Source: Vibrio algarum
GTDB taxonomy: Bacteria > Pseudomonadota > Gammaproteobacteria > Enterobacterales > Vibrionaceae
Direction: 5' to 3'
Assembly (NCBI RefSeq): GCF_028204155.1
Contig: NZ_JAQLOI010000003.1
Coordinates: forward strand, 1,054,001 to 1,118,000
Length of the DNA: 64,000 nucleotides
The notes under the pieces are model-generated. The model was given only the letters and a program-made list of their open reading frames with translations, was not told the origin of the DNA and made no database searches. Both the position numbers and the translations under genes were made by a program. Position 1 is the stretch's first letter; every line of letters starts with the position of its first letter. Positions 63,123 to 64,000 of the stretch are shown piece after piece.

Positions 63123-64000
63123 TTAAATAGCAGCGATTTGGCTCAATAGCTCGACATCTTTAGATGCTTTTCTATAGAACACAGCAGGTTGACCGATTGG
63201 TGCGTCAACTTCAATCCATCCGCCAGTAAATGTCTTACCACTCCATACGTGGACCCATTCATCTTCTGGTAGGTAAACCTTTTTAACTTCTTCGCCTTGG
63301 TTATAAACCGGAGCAACAAGTAAATCGCGGCCAAACAGATACTGGAACTTGATTTCGTATGCTTCAGTGTCGTTTTCATAGTGCATGAACAAAGGACGCT
63401 GAACCGGCATTCCTCTTTCAGAGTTCTCTTTAGACGCCGCTTTGATATAAGGCTTAAGGTGTTTAAAGATCTTAGTCATGCGAGCTAGATGCGCTAATGT
63501 TTCTGCATCGGTATCGAACTGATGATTATCACCAGGACGGTTGCCTTCGTGGCTACGCATGATAGGCGTAAATGCGGCCATTTCTGCCCAGCGTTGGAAT
63601 AGTTCTTTTGAACGTTTACAGCCGTGAAGTGTTGTGTAACCCCCGATGTCACTGTGATGGATACCATTACCCATTAGCCCAGAAGACAGTGCTGCTGGTA
63701 TTACAGAAGCAAGACCGTCATCAATACACCAGTCTACCAACTGATCGCCACCCCACAACGTATGACAGTTGCCTTGAATGCCAGTACCACCGGCGCGCAT
63801 AAAGAATAAGATATCGTCTGTTTTACCTGCTTCTTCAATAGCTTCGTGCTGAACTTTTGCCCAACGATAAGGCCATTTGTTGTGTTCTATTTCAGCGCTA
63901 ACGCCATTACTTAAAGAACAGTCTGTCGGCAGATACTCACCGAAATCACCCATCCAACCGTCTAGACCAAAATCGATCATGTTTGTCTTGATGACGCCTT
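63123..64000 (-). CDS. yihQ: GH31 alpha-glucosidase, sulfoquinovosidase (YihQ)-like, N-terminus outside window
   Basis: The visible 292 residues, from GVIKTNMIDFGLDGWMGDFG on, match YihQ closely. They include the nucleophile in GWMGDFGEYLPTDC and then SAEIEHNKWPYRWAKVQHEA. They also include FMRAGGTGIQGN, the acid/base aspartate in DWCIDDGLASVIPAALS, HHSDIGGYTTLHG and RSHEGNRPGDNHQFD. YihQ cleaves sulfoquinovosides such as sulfoquinovosyl glycerol into sulfoquinovose and the aglycone. The frame is open to base 64000, so the sulfonate-binding part cannot be checked. A plain alpha-glucosidase is the alternative. Confidence 0.82.
   Translation of the reverse strand, partial: GVIKTNMIDFGLDGWMGDFGEYLPTDCSLSNGVSAEIEHNKWPYRWAKVQHEAIEEAGKTDDILFFMRAGGTGIQGNCHTLWGGDQLVDWCIDDGLASVIPAALSSGLMGNGIHHSDIGGYTTLHGCKRSKELFQRWAEMAAFTPIMRSHEGNRPGDNHQFDTDAETLAHLARMTKIFKHLKPYIKAASKENSERGMPVQRPLFMHYENDTEAYEIKFQYLFGRDLLVAPVYNQGEEVKKVYLPEDEWVHVWSGKTFTGGWIEVDAPIGQPAVFYRKASKDVELLSQIAAI

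Noticed and set aside
1..64000. tRNA, rRNA, CRISPR array, prophage or toxin-antitoxin locus
   Set aside because: I looked for cloverleaf-like sequence, spaced direct repeats of 25-40 bp, phage structural genes and integrases, and saw none that I could support.

Overview
The window looks like a chromosomal segment of a Vibrionaceae-type marine gammaproteobacterium. The base composition is moderately AT-rich, and several products match enteric or Vibrio proteins almost throughout (UxuA, YbiT, TnaA, GlgC, GlpK). There is also a dense set of chemotaxis and cyclic-di-GMP genes, Fur-box control and a tnaC leader. I see no rRNA, tRNA, CRISPR array or prophage. The only mobile DNA I can support is a 142-bp IS4-type miniature element at 35669-35810.

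Layout. 1-5037: hexuronate uptake and catabolism, with divergent TRAP transporter genes, a UxuR/ExuR-like GntR regulator and uxuA. 5041-5673: an intergenic region with a 21-bp tandem repeat array. 5674-13548: housekeeping and orphan genes (patatin, GNAT, SPOUT methyltransferase, YbiT ABC-F, DnaQ-like exonuclease, J-protein, YwbE, MATE pump). 13751-26815: signalling (two MCPs, two GGDEF proteins, one EAL protein), interspersed with a hydrolase/YdeI pair under a WYL regulator and a LysE/AraC pair. 27141-30310: a GH3 glucosidase with a divergent AraC regulator. 30333-31910: a GGDEF/EAL protein. 32554-35639: a complete ECF transporter of unknown substrate. 35942-39789: a Fur-box-controlled imelysin/di-heme oxidoreductase pair and a divergent membrane hydroxylase. 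39974-49540: glgC, a LysR gene, a five-gene Lol-like envelope trafficking locus and a cytoplasmic amylase. 50240-51869: the tnaC-tnaA attenuation operon. 52100-59430: mixed single genes, including a well-bounded 32-residue membrane peptide and NrtS. 59506-61211: a hybrid histidine kinase. 61505-64000: glpK facing a sulfoquinovosidase-like GH31 gene.

Main caution. At least eleven reading-frame breaks occur in otherwise well-preserved genes. Ten lie in mononucleotide runs and one in a short AACC. Every one is repaired by adding one base (two in one case). This is the signature of homopolymer undercalls in the assembly rather than of gene decay, so most genes typed here as pseudogene are probably intact in the organism. 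The same effect creates a false permease-ATPase fusion at 44520-46484.

The best candidates for new biology are the Lol-like five-gene locus with its own beta-barrel partner, the 32-residue membrane peptide at 53491, the 21-bp repeat array at 5159, the IS4-type MITE inside a terminator hairpin, the tnaC leader that continues past its key proline, and the possible link between glpK and the sulfoquinovosidase.
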